Shown here: positions 11,961 through 23,707 of the stretch, one piece after another
How the letters are laid out: each line of letters begins with the position of its first letter
How positions within the stretch are numbered: the stretch's first letter is position 1
Source of the DNA: Wurfbainia villosa
Taxonomy: Eukaryota > Streptophyta > Magnoliopsida > Zingiberales > Zingiberaceae
Length of the DNA stretch: 64,000 nucleotides
Direction: 5' to 3'
Assembly (NCBI GenBank): GCA_025175895.1
Contig: CM045991.1
Span: forward strand, 82,819,174 to 82,883,173
The notes under the pieces: model-generated
Seen by the model: the letters and a program-made list of their open reading frames with translations, nothing else
Database searches by the model: none
What the model was told of the DNA's origin: nothing
Translations under genes and position numbers: made by a program

Positions 11961-12594
11961 ATGTTGTATGTTATGTTGATTTGCTACGTTACGTATGTTA
12001 TATGTTATGTTTAATTAAGTCCTAAATGTACATGATATGATGTTATGTTATAGATGATACATGTTATGCTGCCATGCTATGGATGAGACATGTTATGTTT
12101 ACTCACGTTACTTATGCTACATGTTAAGTTGATTATGCCATGTATGTTACATGTTATATGGCTTATATGTTATGAATGTTACATGCTTATATGTTATGAA
12201 TGTTACATGCCATGATTAATGTCGATATATGGTTTTTGTGAGTAGGACTGGATCTTACTAAGCCTATGTGCTTATAGTTTATCTTTCCTCGCATCAGATA
12301 AGGGTAAGGGATGGATAAACTAAAGGGAGCAGCAGGAGGGGCCAAATGTGTGTGGCAGTGGCATGGTGGAGAAGATCCGTTAGGTTTATATATATATGTT
12401 TACCTATGATGACGATGTTTATGGATGTCCTTACTTATGTCTCCGTATGACGACGATGGTTATGAACCTGAACTAAGCACTAGGTATCTATATATGTTAT
12501 GATGCATGCTCTATGTTAATAAGAAGAAGTAAGGAAGAAGTAAGAAGAAGTATCTATATATGCTATGATGCATGCCCTATGTTAAGAAGAAGAA

Positions 12595-12596
<2 letters not shown>

Positions 12597-12656
<60 letters not shown>
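12597..12656. repeat. (TA)n microsatellite
   Basis: About 60 bp of pure TA near the right end of solo LTR S. The duplicate copy at about 19817-19848 is shorter. Confidence 0.95.
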
Positions 12657-12659
<3 letters not shown>

Positions 12660-12818
12660 AATGCATATGTTTAAAAGAAAAAAAAATAAGTCTAAAGTCT
12701 TCCGCTGTAAGAATGAAGAAGTATGTATAAAGTCTTCCGCTGTATGTAATGTATGTATGTACGGTCGCGTCACGCGCCGCCCCTCCGGGTTCTGGGTCCG
12801 AAAAGGGCGGGCGTGACA

Positions 12819-13690
12819 AGCTCAATGGAGCAAATTTCCTGGAATGGTACAGGAACTTGAGAATTGTTCTCACCCAAGAAAGGAAGTTGTACGTCCTGGA
12901 GCAGCCCATTCCGGAGGCACCTCCTGCCACTGCCTCGCGAGCTGACAAAGATGCTTACAAGAAGCATCAAGATGATGCATTAGATGTGTCATGTCTTATG
13001 CTCGCGACCATGAACTCTGAGCTTCATAAGCAACACGAGTTCATGAATGCTTATGATATGGTTGGACATCTTCGTCAACTATATCAAGGACAAGCTAGGC
13101 ATGAGAGATATGAAGTCTCTAAGGCATTATTTGGGTCCAAGATGCAAGAAGGGACTCCCGTAGGTACATATGTACTCAAGATGATTGGGTACATAGAAAA
13201 CCTACAAAGGCTGGGATTCCCACTTGGCCAAGAGCTGGCCACTGACCTGATCTTGCAATCTTTGCCACAAGCCTTCAATCAATTTGTCATGAATTATAAC
13301 ACGAATGAAATTGATAAGCCATTGCCTGAAATGCTCAGCATGTTGAGAACTGCTGAGCTTAACCTTAAGAAGGGTAAATCTGACACCATTTTGATGGTGC
13401 AGAAGAAGAAAGGCAAGGGCAAGCCTAAAGGTAAGGGAAAGTCCCAAGCCAAGGGCAAAGGCAAAGAACTTAAACCCAAAGGGGGGGTAGCCAAGGAAGG
13501 GGCTTGCTTCCACTGCAAGGAAGCAGGACACTGGAAGCGTAACTGCAAGGCATACCTGGAAGATCTTAAGAAGAAGAGAAGTGAGACTTCTACTTCAGGT
13601 ATAAATGTTATAGAAGTCAATCTATCTATTTCTTCATCATGGGTATTAGATACTGGATGTGCATCTCACATTGTACCAATGTGCAAGGGC
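12819..13690 (+). pseudogene. Element A gag with zinc knuckle and start of protease
   Basis: The open frame (12749-13693, first ~23 residues from the solo LTR) carries the copia gag core, a Lys/Gly-rich linker, and a CCHC zinc knuckle (C253, C256, H261, C266 of that frame) for RNA packaging. The aspartic protease active site DTG follows (D301). It shifts frame near 13670 because one T is missing relative to element C, so protease continues in the 13639-15372 frame. Sequence and domain order fit Angela-lineage copia elements. Confidence 0.88.
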
Positions 13691-15372
13691 TGAGAAATAG
13701 CAGGGCATTGACAAAGGGCGAGGTGGACCTACGAGTAGGCAATGGAGCAAGGGTTGCTGCTGTTGCTGTAGGAACTTATGATCTATCTCTGCCCTCTGGG
13801 CTTGTACTAGAATTAGATGAATGTTGTTATGTGCCTGCCTTAACTAAGAACATCATTTCAGTTTCTTGTTTGGACAAGAAAGGTTTTTCATTTATAATAA
13901 AGAACAAATGTTGTTCAGTTTATTTAAATGATATGTTCTATTGTAGTGCACCTCTAATGAACGGACTCTACTTTCTAGACTTAGAGAGCCCTATCTATAA
14001 CATAAGTACCAAGAGGTTCAAGTCAAATGAGTTGAACCAAACCTATCTCTGGCATTGTCACTTAGGTCACATAAATGAGAGTCGCTTATCTCAGCTCCAT
14101 AAGGATGGGCTGCTAGACTCATTTGATTTTGAATCATATGAGACATGCGAGTCTTGCCTTTTAGGCAAGATGACCAAGACTCCCTTTAGTGGACATAGCG
14201 AAGGAGCAACAGATTTGTTAGGACTTATACATAGTGATGTATGTGGTCCTTTCAATGTTGCTGCTAGAGGTGGTTACAGGTACTTCATTACATTTACTGA
14301 TGACTTCAGTAGATATGGTTATGTGTATCTCATGACACACAAATCAGAATCCTTTGAAAAGTTCAAAGAATTCAAGAATGAAGTACAAAACCAGCTTGGC
14401 AAGAGTATTAAGATACTTCGATCAGATCGAGGTGGAGAATACCTTAGCCATGAGTTTCGTGACTATCTAGCTGAGTGTGGGATTCTATCCCAACTCACTC
14501 CTCCTGGAACACCACAGTGGAATGGTGTATCCGAAAGGAGGAATCGTACCCTATTAGATATGGTACGATCTATGATGAGTCACACAGATCTTCCTATATC
14601 CTTTTGGGGATATGCTCTAGACACAGCAGCCTTTACCCTTAACCGTGTACCATCCAAGGCTGTGATAAAGACACCATATACGATATGGACAGGGAGAAAT
14701 CCCATGATGTCTTTCATGAGGATTTGGGGTTGTGAGGCTTACGTTCGACGTCAAGTCTCAGACAAACTGGGACCCAAATCCGATAGGTGCTATTTTGTTG
14801 GATATCCCAAGGATACAAAGGGATATTACTTCTACATTCCCAGTCAGCACAAAGTGTTTGTGGCAAAGACTGGAGTTTTTCTAGAAAGAGATTTTGTTTC
14901 TAGAAAAACTAGTGGGAGTACCTTCGATCTTGAAGAAATTCAAGATAAGGACCATAAAACTGAGGCCTTGATGGAGGTTGAACAGGAACCACAAAGTGTT
15001 GTGGGTGATGAGGTTATTGCACAAAGAGTTGTGGAACAACCACCTGTTCATGTAGACCTACCTCTTCGCAGATCTGATAGGGTACGTCGTCAGCCTGAGA
15101 GATATTCATTTCTCTTGTCTGACCATGATGACGTAATGCTCATTGAGAATGAGCCTACCTCCTATCAGGAAGCTGTGATGAGCCCAGATTCTGAGAAATG
15201 GCTAGAGGCCATGAGATCCGAGATGGAATCCATGTACACCAACCAAGTATGGACTTTGGTTGATCCACCTGAAGGGGTCAAACCCATTGGGTGTAAGTGG
15301 GTCTTTAGGAGAAAGACTGACATGGATGGACTTACGCATACCTATAAGGGCGGATGGTGGCTAAAGGTTTAA
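13639..15372 (+). CDS. Element A protease C-part, integrase and start of reverse transcriptase
   Basis: 577 residues; the first 11 are out of the true frame because of the shift near 13670. The gag-pre-integrase zinc site is visible (H139/H144, C170/C173). The integrase core has D200, D263 and E299 with 35 residues between the last two (DD35E). The copia C-terminal region follows (IWGCEAYV, CYFVGYP), then the RT entry motif around residues 550-558 (GCKWVF). It ends early at 15372 through a frameshift; element C reads on. It is transposon-derived and not expected to be functional. Confidence 0.85.
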   Translation: MGIRYWMCISHCTNVQGLRNSRALTKGEVDLRVGNGARVAAVAVGTYDLSLPSGLVLELDECCYVPALTKNIISVSCLDKKGFSFIIKNKCCSVYLNDMFYCSAPLMNGLYFLDLESPIYNISTKRFKSNELNQTYLWHCHLGHINESRLSQLHKDGLLDSFDFESYETCESCLLGKMTKTPFSGHSEGATDLLGLIHSDVCGPFNVAARGGYRYFITFTDDFSRYGYVYLMTHKSESFEKFKEFKNEVQNQLGKSIKILRSDRGGEYLSHEFRDYLAECGILSQLTPPGTPQWNGVSERRNRTLLDMVRSMMSHTDLPISFWGYALDTAAFTLNRVPSKAVIKTPYTIWTGRNPMMSFMRIWGCEAYVRRQVSDKLGPKSDRCYFVGYPKDTKGYYFYIPSQHKVFVAKTGVFLERDFVSRKTSGSTFDLEEIQDKDHKTEALMEVEQEPQSVVGDEVIAQRVVEQPPVHVDLPLRRSDRVRRQPERYSFLLSDHDDVMLIENEPTSYQEAVMSPDSEKWLEAMRSEMESMYTNQVWTLVDPPEGVKPIGCKWVFRRKTDMDGLTHTYKGGWWLKV

Positions 15373-16147
15373 AGCAAATTCATGGTATTGACTATGATGA
15401 AACCTTTTCTCCAGTGGCGATGTTTAAGTCCATTTGGATCTTGCTTGCTATTGTAGCATACCACGATTATGAGATCTGGCAGATGGATGTCAAAACTGCA
15501 TTTCTAAATGGAAACTTGCTCGAGGATGTGTACATGACACAACCTGAGGGTTTTGTAGATCCACAGCATACTGAGAAGGTATGCAAGCTGCAAAGGTCCA
15601 TTTATGGGCTAAAGCAAGCTTCTCGGAGCTAGAATCTTCGATTAGATGATGCGATCAAACAGTTTGGTTTCATCAAGAATGAAGATGAACCCTGTGTCTA
15701 CAAGAGGGTTAATGGGAACACAGTTGTCTTCCTTGTATTGTATATGGATGACATACTGCTCATTGGGAATGACATCCCTTCGCTACAGTCTGTGAAGACT
15801 TGGCTCGGGACGTGCTTCTCAATGAAAGACTTAGGTGAAGCAGCCTGTATTCTAGGCATCAAGATCTATAGAGATAGATCTAAGAGATTGCTTGGCCTAA
15901 GTCAGAGTACATACATTGACACGGTATTACTTCGGTTTTCCATGCAGAATTCTAAGAAAAGACTTCTGCCGATGTCACATGGTGTGAGTCTTTCGAAGAC
16001 TCAAAGTCCCTCTTCTAGAGAGGAGAGAGACCGCATAGATAAGATCCCTTACGCATCTGCTATAGGATCTATCATGTACGCCATGCTATGTACTCGTCCT
16101 GATGTCTCGTATGCTTTGAGCATGGCGGTAGATACCCGATCGAGATC
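15354..16147 (+). pseudogene. Element A reverse transcriptase, broken
   Basis: The frame resumes at 15354 (VAKG block) and reads the copia RT (YDETFSPVA, QMDVKTAFLNG, YGLKQASR). It stops at the TAG at 15630, where element C has Trp, and continues from 15633. The catalytic box is YMDD (about 15741-15752), where YVDD is the common copia form. Further blocks (MKDLGEA, LGIKIYRDR, IPYASAIGS, RPDVSYA) run to a frameshift near 16130. Confidence 0.85.
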
Positions 16148-16574
16148 GGTGAGCGTCACTGGATAGCAGTCAAGAATATTCTTAAGTACTTGAGAAGGAC
16201 TAAAGAATATTTCTTGATATTTGGAGGCGATGAGGAGCTAGCTGTAAAGGGTTACAGCGATGCCAGCTTCCAAACTGACCAGGATGATTATAGATCGCAG
16301 TCAGGGTTCGTGTTTTGCTTTAATAGTGGCGCTGTGAGCTGGAATAGTTCCAAGCGAGACCGCGATTCTTGATTCTACAACGAGGCCGAATATATCGGTG
16401 CTTCCATCTCATTCGAGATTATCGATAGAGGAGATGTGAAGATTTGCAGAGTACCTCGAGAGGCTAACATCGCAGATCCCTTGACCAAGGCTTTGGCACA
16501 GAAAAGCATGATGGTCACACTAGGTCATTGGGTATTAGATACTACGGTGATTGGCACTAGTGCTAGTGGGAGAT
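16148..16574 (+). pseudogene. Element A RNase H with internal deletion, and polypurine tract
   Basis: GYSDASFQTD and GAVSWNSSK RNase H blocks are present. The segment between the EAEYIGAS and IIDRGDVKICR blocks is deleted; element C still has much of it. A frameshift near 16370 adds to the damage. The coding part ends near 16550. AGTGGGAGAT at 16565-16574 is the polypurine tract just before the 3' LTR. Confidence 0.82.
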
Positions 16575-18399
16575 TGTTAGTGAAAGCCCTAGAGCCAATC
16601 ATGTGATGATTGTTGTATGGACTTTATTGTATCATATTCCTATTTATAAAGGCATGATTATTATATTTACTTGTATTGGTGCCAAATAACTAAATATAAT
16701 AATGTCCTTGAGTAGTAGGTTCTTATCTATATCAATCGATTGGTTGAATCGATAATGAGATGATATAGAGAACACTACTCTTAATCATTCCTAATTCAGT
16801 ATTAACATTCGGGACAATGTTAATGCGTAGAGACTAACATGTAGGTCAACAAGATGACTTGATCTCACAAGTCATGGATATGAGATATCAAGTTGACACA
16901 TGGGTATGCATTGGAGAATGTATCTTGAATGACCCGCCATGAGAAAGTATCATGGATCGTTATATGAGTGTCATATACTTTCTCATGTGGCTATTAGTAT
17001 GACTATTAGTCCTTAGACCTGAAGTCACCATGGTTCCCTACATAAGGAGTTGCATACTTTGGCCGTCAAGCGTCACCCGTAAATGGGTGGACTATAAAGC
17101 GATTCTTGGGTATGTAACAAATTATGCGGAGGATGTGAGTGATGTAGATGGGATCTATCCCTCCTATATGATGGGGTGACATCGATATTCTTGATAGAGT
17201 GAGACCACGAAGTGCATGGCCATGCCCAAATGAGTCAATATGAGATATTGAGCTCATTTGATTAGAGTGAGTCTACTTGGAGTTCAAGATTTAGATTGTG
17301 CAGGATGACCACGGTCTATGCCTCGATTGGTCAATCTAGATGTCAAGGATAGAGGACATTGTCACATATTGTGAGAGTCACAATTAGTAGTCACAAAGGT
17401 GATGTTGGAGCTCAACATTCTTGTAACTTAGGTAGCAATGATGTGTTGCTAGATACGCTCATTGCTTATGTTCCTAAATCGGTTTAGGGACATTGCCAGC
17501 GTTACAAGAACCTATAAGTCACACACATAAGAGCAATTAGATGGAGATTAGGTTCATATGATGAACCATGAGGATTAGGTTCATGGGATGAACCAAATTG
17601 GATTAAGAGTAATCCAAATTAGACTAATTGAGTTAGACTCAAGTTGATTCAAGTGTTGAATGAGTCTAATTTAGATTTGATTCATCAAATCAATTTAAAT
17701 TAAATGAATAGAGATTCATTAAATTAAATTGACTTGAGTCAAGTGGTTAGATTTGATCAACCATGGGAGATTAGAGGTCAAGTTTGACTTGACTTGAGAG
17801 GGAAGATGAAAGGTCAAGTTTGACTTGACCAAATGCCATGTCATGATGATGACTTGGCATGGCCGGCCAATGATGATGCTCCACATCATCATTGACTTTG
17901 TCAATTGGTACCACATCATGACGGAGACCAAGGGTCATGGGAGTTACATGCATGCATGTAACCCCCTTCCTTGAAGTGGTCGGCCACTTTAGGGGTTTCA
18001 AAGTGGGAATTCATTTTGTGAGTTACTCATTCCATCATCTTCAACCTTGGATCATCTTCCTCTCAAGCTCTCTCCCTCTCCCAACCTCCTTGGCCGAAAT
18101 TCCTAAAGGAGTGCTAGCACACTCTAAGGCATTTTTCTCCACCTATTGCTTGTGTGGATACCAATAGAGGAGTGTGCACTTGACACTCTCGAGTTCCGAC
18201 AACCTTTTGGACGAGCGGGATTTGCGAAGGGCATCGCATCGAGGGTAATGATCTCACCTCTTATATCTAAGGTAGATCTAGGGTTTTAGTAAGCACATAC
18301 ATGTTTTATAATTTTTATACTTCGCACAGATCTATGGCCGGGGCTTCCGAGGTTTCCACAACGCAAAAAGTGGTTTTTGCGGCTCAGAAAAACCCAACA
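16575..18399 (+). mobile_element. Element A 3' LTR
   Basis: 1825 bp, TGTTAGTG to CCCAACA. It has more small indels against the 5' LTR (for example around 16800, 17060, 17300 and 17515) than the 5' LTR has against the B LTR. It is followed by the target duplication GCTAA. Confidence 0.92.
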
Positions 18400-19304
18400 G
18401 CTAAAAGGGGTAATATTATTACTGGGAAAATTAAATAAATAGGACATGGTTAGGGATTTAATTAAGCCTATCCTTGTCTTAATGTTAAATGGGATTAAGT
18501 GGATCTAGGTTTAAGTCCTATCGGGTTTTAAACCCAACTCGTTATTAAAACTCGATCCGTTTTTCCCTTAACACCCAGCCACCTTATTTTTTTCCCATTT
18601 CTTCCGTGCGGTTTCTCATCACCCATTAAAGTTGAGCATGCTCCTCCAATTTCTTTCTCACTGCGCGACTTCTCTACCTCTCGCCTCCTCATCTCCTCAT
18701 CGCAGAATTTCTTCGCCTCCTTCTTCTTCCCTGTAAGCGATAGTGAGAGGAGTGTCCTTGACTGTCTCCACTGACGGGTAGGACTGGAGGGTAGGAGTGG
18801 TTGTGAGGGGGTTGCAGGTTGAAAGGGTTCGCTGTCGGTTGTCATCGGAGCTAGCTAAGAGCCGAATTTTTCTTACCTTGAACAAGATCTAGGTTCTAGC
18901 TATTATTTTCCTTTGTTGAGCTCGATCTGTGAATTGGGCAGTGACCTTGAGCCGATGAACAGGGGATAAGGGAAGATTTGCTGTCGATGGAGATTTGGGG
19001 CCGGTAAGTTTGATCTAATCTTCTCTTTGCATATGTCAATTGTTGTGTGTGATCTTTGCTGTGTGTCAATGCGATTTGATCTAGACTTCGGGGTTCCCTG
19101 TCAATAGATCATGTTGTATGAGGCTGCTATTGGCTATGAACTGGCTGTGATGGAGTGGATAAAGCTGGGTAACAATGAGGATTTCAACTAGGGTGGTTAA
19201 ATCCCTAAATGGGGGTAACAGTGAGTTGTGAGGGTTATGATGGTGAGTTTGAGAGATCATCCCCATGGTATTGGCAATTGGGGGTTGATGCAGTGGATTG
19301 ATTT
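18400..19304 (+). mobile_element. Element T LTR, middle segment (first copy)
   Basis: Non-coding sequence directly continuing the gypsy LTR interrupted by element A. It repeats at 25543-26447 with roughly 1-2% difference by eye. It ends at the tandem-duplication joint at 19305, after which solo LTR S sequence resumes. Frames such as 18528-18845 on the minus strand recur in both copies but lack recognised domains. Confidence 0.75.
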
Positions 19305-19816
19305 ATGAAGACATGTTATGTTTACTCACGTTACTTATGCTACATGTTAAGTTGATTACGCCATGTATGTTACATGTTATATGGCTTATATGTTATGAAT
19401 GTTACATGCTTATATGTTATGAATGTTACATGCCATGATTAATGTCGATATATGGTTTTTGTGAGTAGGACTGGATCTTACTAAGCCTATGTGCTTATAG
19501 TTTATCTTTCCCTCGTACTGCAGATAAGGGTAAGGGATGGATAAACTAAAGGGAGCAGCAGGAGGGGCCAAATGTGTGTGGCAGTGGCATGGTGGAGAAG
19601 ATCCGTTAGGTTTATATATATATGTTTACCTATGATGACGATGTTTATGGATGTCCTTATGTCTCCGTATGACGACGATGGTTATGAACCTGAACTAAGC
19701 ACTAGGTATCTATATATGTTATGATGCATGCTCTATGTTAATAAGAAGAAGCAAGGAAGGAGTAAGAAGAAGTATCTATATATGCTATGATGCATGCCCT
19801 ATGTTAAGAAGAAGAA

Positions 19817-19851
<35 letters not shown>

Positions 19852-19985
19852 AATCAATATGTTTAAAGAAAAAAATAAGTCTAAAGTCTTCATTTGATTA
19901 AAGGCCTAATTAAATGATAAAGTATGTATATTAATTCTTCCATTGTATGTAATGTAGATGTACTATGTCGTCACGCTCCGCCTCT
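19305..19985 (+). mobile_element. Copy B: right end of solo LTR S, with mosaic terminus
   Basis: It matches 12088 onward, including a shorter (TA)n tract. From about 19890 to 19985 it alternates between solo-LTR sequence (12686-12790) and the uninterrupted Angela leader/gag start (9131-9256), ending in the gag N-terminal LEKDK block without the solo-LTR terminus. Confidence 0.75.
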
Positions 19986-20736
19986 CTCTGTCCTTGAGAA
20001 GGACAAACTCAATAGAGCAAATTTCCTGGACTGGTACAGGAACCTGAGAATTGTTCTCACCCAAGAAAGGAAGCTGTACGTTCTGGAGAAGCCCATTCTG
20101 GAGGCACCTCCTGCCACTGCCTCGCGAGCTGACAAAGATGCTTACAAGAAGCATCAAGATGATGCATTAGATGTGTCATGTCTTATGCTCGCGACCATGA
20201 ACTTTGAGCTTCAGAAGCAACATGAGTTCATGAATGCTTATGATATGGTTGGACATCTTCGTCAACTATATCAAGGACAAGCTAGGCATGAGAGATATGA
20301 AGTCTCTAAGGCATTATTTGGGTCCAAGATGCAAGAAGGGACTCCCGTAGGTACATATGTACTCAAGATGATTGGGTATGTAGAAAACCTACAAAGGCTG
20401 GGATTCCCACTTGGCCAAGAGCTTGCCACTGACCTGATCTTGCAATCTTTGCCACAAGCCTTCAATCAATTTGTCATGAATTATAACATGAATGAAATTG
20501 ATAAGCCATTGCCTGAAATGCTCAGCATGTTGAGAACTGCTGAATTTAACCTTAAGAAGAGTAAATCTGACACCATTTTGATGGTGCAGAAGAAGAAAGG
20601 CAAGGGCAAGCCTAAAGGTAAGAGAAAGTCCCAAGCCAAGGGCAAAGGCAAAGAACTTAAACCCAAAGGAGGGGTAGCCAAGGAAGGGGCTTGCTTCCAC
20701 TGCAAGGAAGCTGGACAACTTTGGCGTAAGCTATGA
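19986..20736 (+). pseudogene. Copy B gag (zinc knuckle truncated)
   Basis: Nearly identical to 12819-13560. It has the gag core, the Lys-rich linker and the first half of the CCHC knuckle; the knuckle is then lost in a frameshift near 20715 and the frame stops. The open frame starts at 19924, but its first residues derive from the mosaic leader, so the true start is uncertain. Confidence 0.82.
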
Positions 20737-23707
20737 GGCATACAGAAGATCTTAAGAAGAAGAAGTGAGACTTCTACTTGGTATAAATGTTATAGAAGTC
20801 AATCTATCTATTTCTTCATCATGGGTATTAGATCGGATGTGCATCTCACATTGTACCAATGTGCGGTGAAATAGCGGGGCATTGACAAAGGCGAGGTGGA
20901 CCTCTGAGTAGGCAATGGAGCAAGGGTTCTTCTTATTCTTTGTAGGAACTTATGATCTATCTACGCCCTCTGGGCTTGTACTAGAATTAGATGAATGTTG
21001 TTATGTGCCTTAACTAAGAACATCATTTGGTTTCTTGTTTGGACAAGAAAGGTTTTCATTTATAATAAAGAACAAATGTTGTTGGTTTATTTAAATGATA
21101 TGTTCTATTGTAGTGCACCTCTAAGAAGCGGACTCTACTTTCTAGACTTAGAGCCCTATCTATAACATAAGTACCAAGAGGTTCAAGTCAAATGAGTTGA
21201 ACCAAACCTATCTCTGGCATTGTCGCTTAGGTCACATAAATGAGAGTCGCTTATCTCAGCTCCATAAGGATGGGCTGCTAGACTCATTTGATTTTGAATC
21301 ATATGAGACATGCGAGTCTTGCCTTTTTGGCAAGATGACCAAGACTCCCTTTAGTGGACACAGCGAAAGAGCAACAGATTTGTTAGGACTTATACATAGT
21401 GATGTATGTGGTCCTTTCAATGTTCTTTGCTAGAGGTGATTCTGGTACTTCATTACATTTACTGATGACTTCAATAGATATGGTTATGTGTATCTCATGA
21501 CACACAAATCAGAATCCTTTGAAAAGTTCAAAGAATTCAAGAATGAAGTACAAAACCAGCTTGGCAAGAGTATTAAGATACTTCGATCAGATCGAGGTGG
21601 AGAATACCTTAGCCATGAGTTTCGTGACTATCTAGTGAGTGTGGGATTCTATCCCAACTCACTCCTCTGGAACACCACGGTGGAATGGTGTATCAGAAAG
21701 GAGGAATCGTACCACTATTAGATATAGTACGATCTATGATGAGTCACACAGATCTTCCTATATTCTTTTGGGGATATGCTCTAGACACAGCAACCTTTAC
21801 CCTTAACCGTGTACCATCCAAGGCTGTCATAAAGACACCATATACGATATGGACAGGGAGAAATCCCAAGATGTCTTTTATGAGGATTTGGGGTTGTGAG
21901 GCTTACGTTCGACGTCAAGTCTCAGACAAACTGGGACCCAAATCCGATAGGTGCTATTTTGTTGGATATCCCAAGGATACAAAGGGATATTACTTCTACA
22001 TTCCCAGTCAGCACAAAGTGTTTGTGGCAAAGACTGGAGTTTTTCTAGAAAGGGATTTTGTTTCTAGAAAAACGAGTGGAAGTACCTTCGATCTTGAAGA
22101 AATTCAAGATAAGGACCATAACACTGAGGCCTTGATGGAGGTTGAACAGGAACCACAAAGTGTTGTGGGTGATGAGGTTGTTGCACAAAGAGTTGTGGAA
22201 CAACCACCTGTTCAGGTATACCTACCTCTTGCGGTCGATAGGGTGTCGTCGTTGAGAGATACTCATTTCTCTTGTCGACCATGATGACGTTATGCTCATT
22301 GAGAATGAGCCTACCTCCTATCGAGGAAGGTGTGATGAGCCAGTTACGAGAAATGGCTAGAGGCCATGAGATCAGAGATGGAATCCATGTACACCAACCA
22401 AGTATGGACTTTGGTTGATCCACGAAGATTCAAACCCATTGGGTGTAAGTGGGTCTTTAGGAGAAAGACTGACATGGATGGACTTACGCATACCTATAAG
22501 GGCGATTGGTGGCTAAAGGTTTCAAGCAAATTCATGGTATTGACTATGATGAAACCTTTTCTCGATGGCGATGTTTAAGTCCATTCGGATCTTGCTTGCT
22601 ATTGCGGCATACCACGATTATGAGATCTGGCGGATGGATGTCAAAAGCATTTGAATGGAAACTTGCTCGAGGATGTGTACATGACACAACTGAGGGTTTT
22701 GTAGATCCCACATCATCTTGAGAAGGTATACAAGTGCAAAGTCCATTTATGGGCTAAAGCAAGCTTCTCGGGTGGAATCTTTTGATTCGATGATGCGATC
22801 AAGCAGTTTGGTTTCATCAAGAATGAAGATGAACCACTGTGTCTACAAGAGGGTTAATGGGAACAGTTGTCTTCCTTGTATTGTATGTGGATGACATACT
22901 ACTCATTAGGAATGACATCCCGCTCTGATCTGTGAAGACTTGGCTGGGGACGTGCTTCTCAATGAAGGACTTAGGTGAACCAGCCTATATTCTAGGCATC
23001 AAGATCTATAGAGATAGATCTAAGAGATTGCTTGGCCTAAGACAGAGTACATACATTGACACGGTATAACTACGGTTTGCCATTTAGAATACCAATAAGG
23101 GACTTCTGCTCATGTCACATGTTGTGAGTCTTTCGAAGACTCAAAGTCCCTCTTCTAGAGAGGAGAGAGCGCATGGATAAGATCCCTTACGCATACGCTA
23201 TAGGATCTATCATATGCGCCATGCTGTAGTGTACTCGTCACGATGTCTCGTATGCTTTGAGCATGGCGGTAGATACCCGATCGGATCCGGTGAGCGTCCA
23301 TCGATAGTAGTCAAGAATATTCTTAAATACTTGAGAAGTACTATAGAATATTTCTTGATATTTGGTGGCGATGAGGAGCTATGAAGGGTTACAATGATGC
23401 GGCTTCCAATGACCGAGATGATTATAGATCGCGTGGTTCGTGTTTTGCTTTAATAGTGGCGCTGTGAGTTGGAATAGTTCCAAGCAGGACACAGTTGCTG
23501 ATTCTACAACAGAGGCCGAATATATCGGTGCTTCCATCTCATTCGAGAGATTATCGATAGAGGAGATGTGAAGATTTGCAGAGTACCCACAGAGGCTAAC
23601 ATCGCAGATCCCTTGACCAAGGCTTTGGCACAGAAAAAGCATGATGGTCACAGTAGGTCATTGGGTATTAGATACTACGGTGATTGGCACTAGTGCTAGT
23701 GGGAGAT
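20737..23707 (+). pseudogene. Copy B protease-integrase-RT-RNase H, heavily frameshifted
   Basis: It follows 13560-16574 of element A throughout, but with dozens of 1-6 base indels. Recognisable open pieces are 21197-21433 (pre-integrase zinc site), 21488-21721 (integrase core), 21685-22284 (integrase end) and 22366-22721 (RT start). The RNase H deletion of copy A is shared (about 23535-23570). Most indels fall at CAG/CTG triplets, whereas gag upstream and the LTR downstream are much cleaner. Confidence 0.85.

Larger units (their letters stand above)
9262..12818 (+). mobile_element. Element S: gypsy (Tekay-type) solo LTR inserted in element A gag
   Basis: The 3557-bp insert starts TGTAACGCCCG and ends CGGGCGTGACA, imperfect inverted termini typical of Tekay/Del LTRs. 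It is flanked by a 5-bp target duplication with one mismatch (AGATC at 9257-9261, AGCTC at 12819-12823). There is no internal domain, primer site or second LTR, so it is a solo LTR left by LTR-LTR recombination. It contains several tandem repeat arrays. The orientation is assigned from the TGTAACGCCC start and is tentative. Confidence 0.85.
5677..18399 (+). mobile_element. Element A: Angela-type Ty1/copia retrotransposon with nested solo LTR
   Basis: Two LTRs (5677-7511 and 16575-18399), a Met-tRNA primer site, a gag-protease-integrase-RT-RNase H order and a polypurine tract define a complete copia insertion. The target duplication is GCTAA (5672-5676 and 18400-18404). Total length is 12.7 kb, or about 9.2 kb without the nested solo LTR, which fits the Angela/BARE lineage. 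The coding frame is broken at several points: the solo LTR in gag, frameshifts near 13670, 15350 and 16130, a stop at 15630, and an RNase H deletion. Confidence 0.9.

Noticed and set aside
11789..12025. 78-residue Met/Tyr/Cys-rich frame
   Set aside because: Produced by the ~60-bp tandem repeat; no start context or domain.
18528..19266. Minus-strand frames (105, 62 and 61 residues) repeated at 25672-26410
   Set aside because: Conserved only because the region is duplicated; non-coding LTR DNA with no domains.
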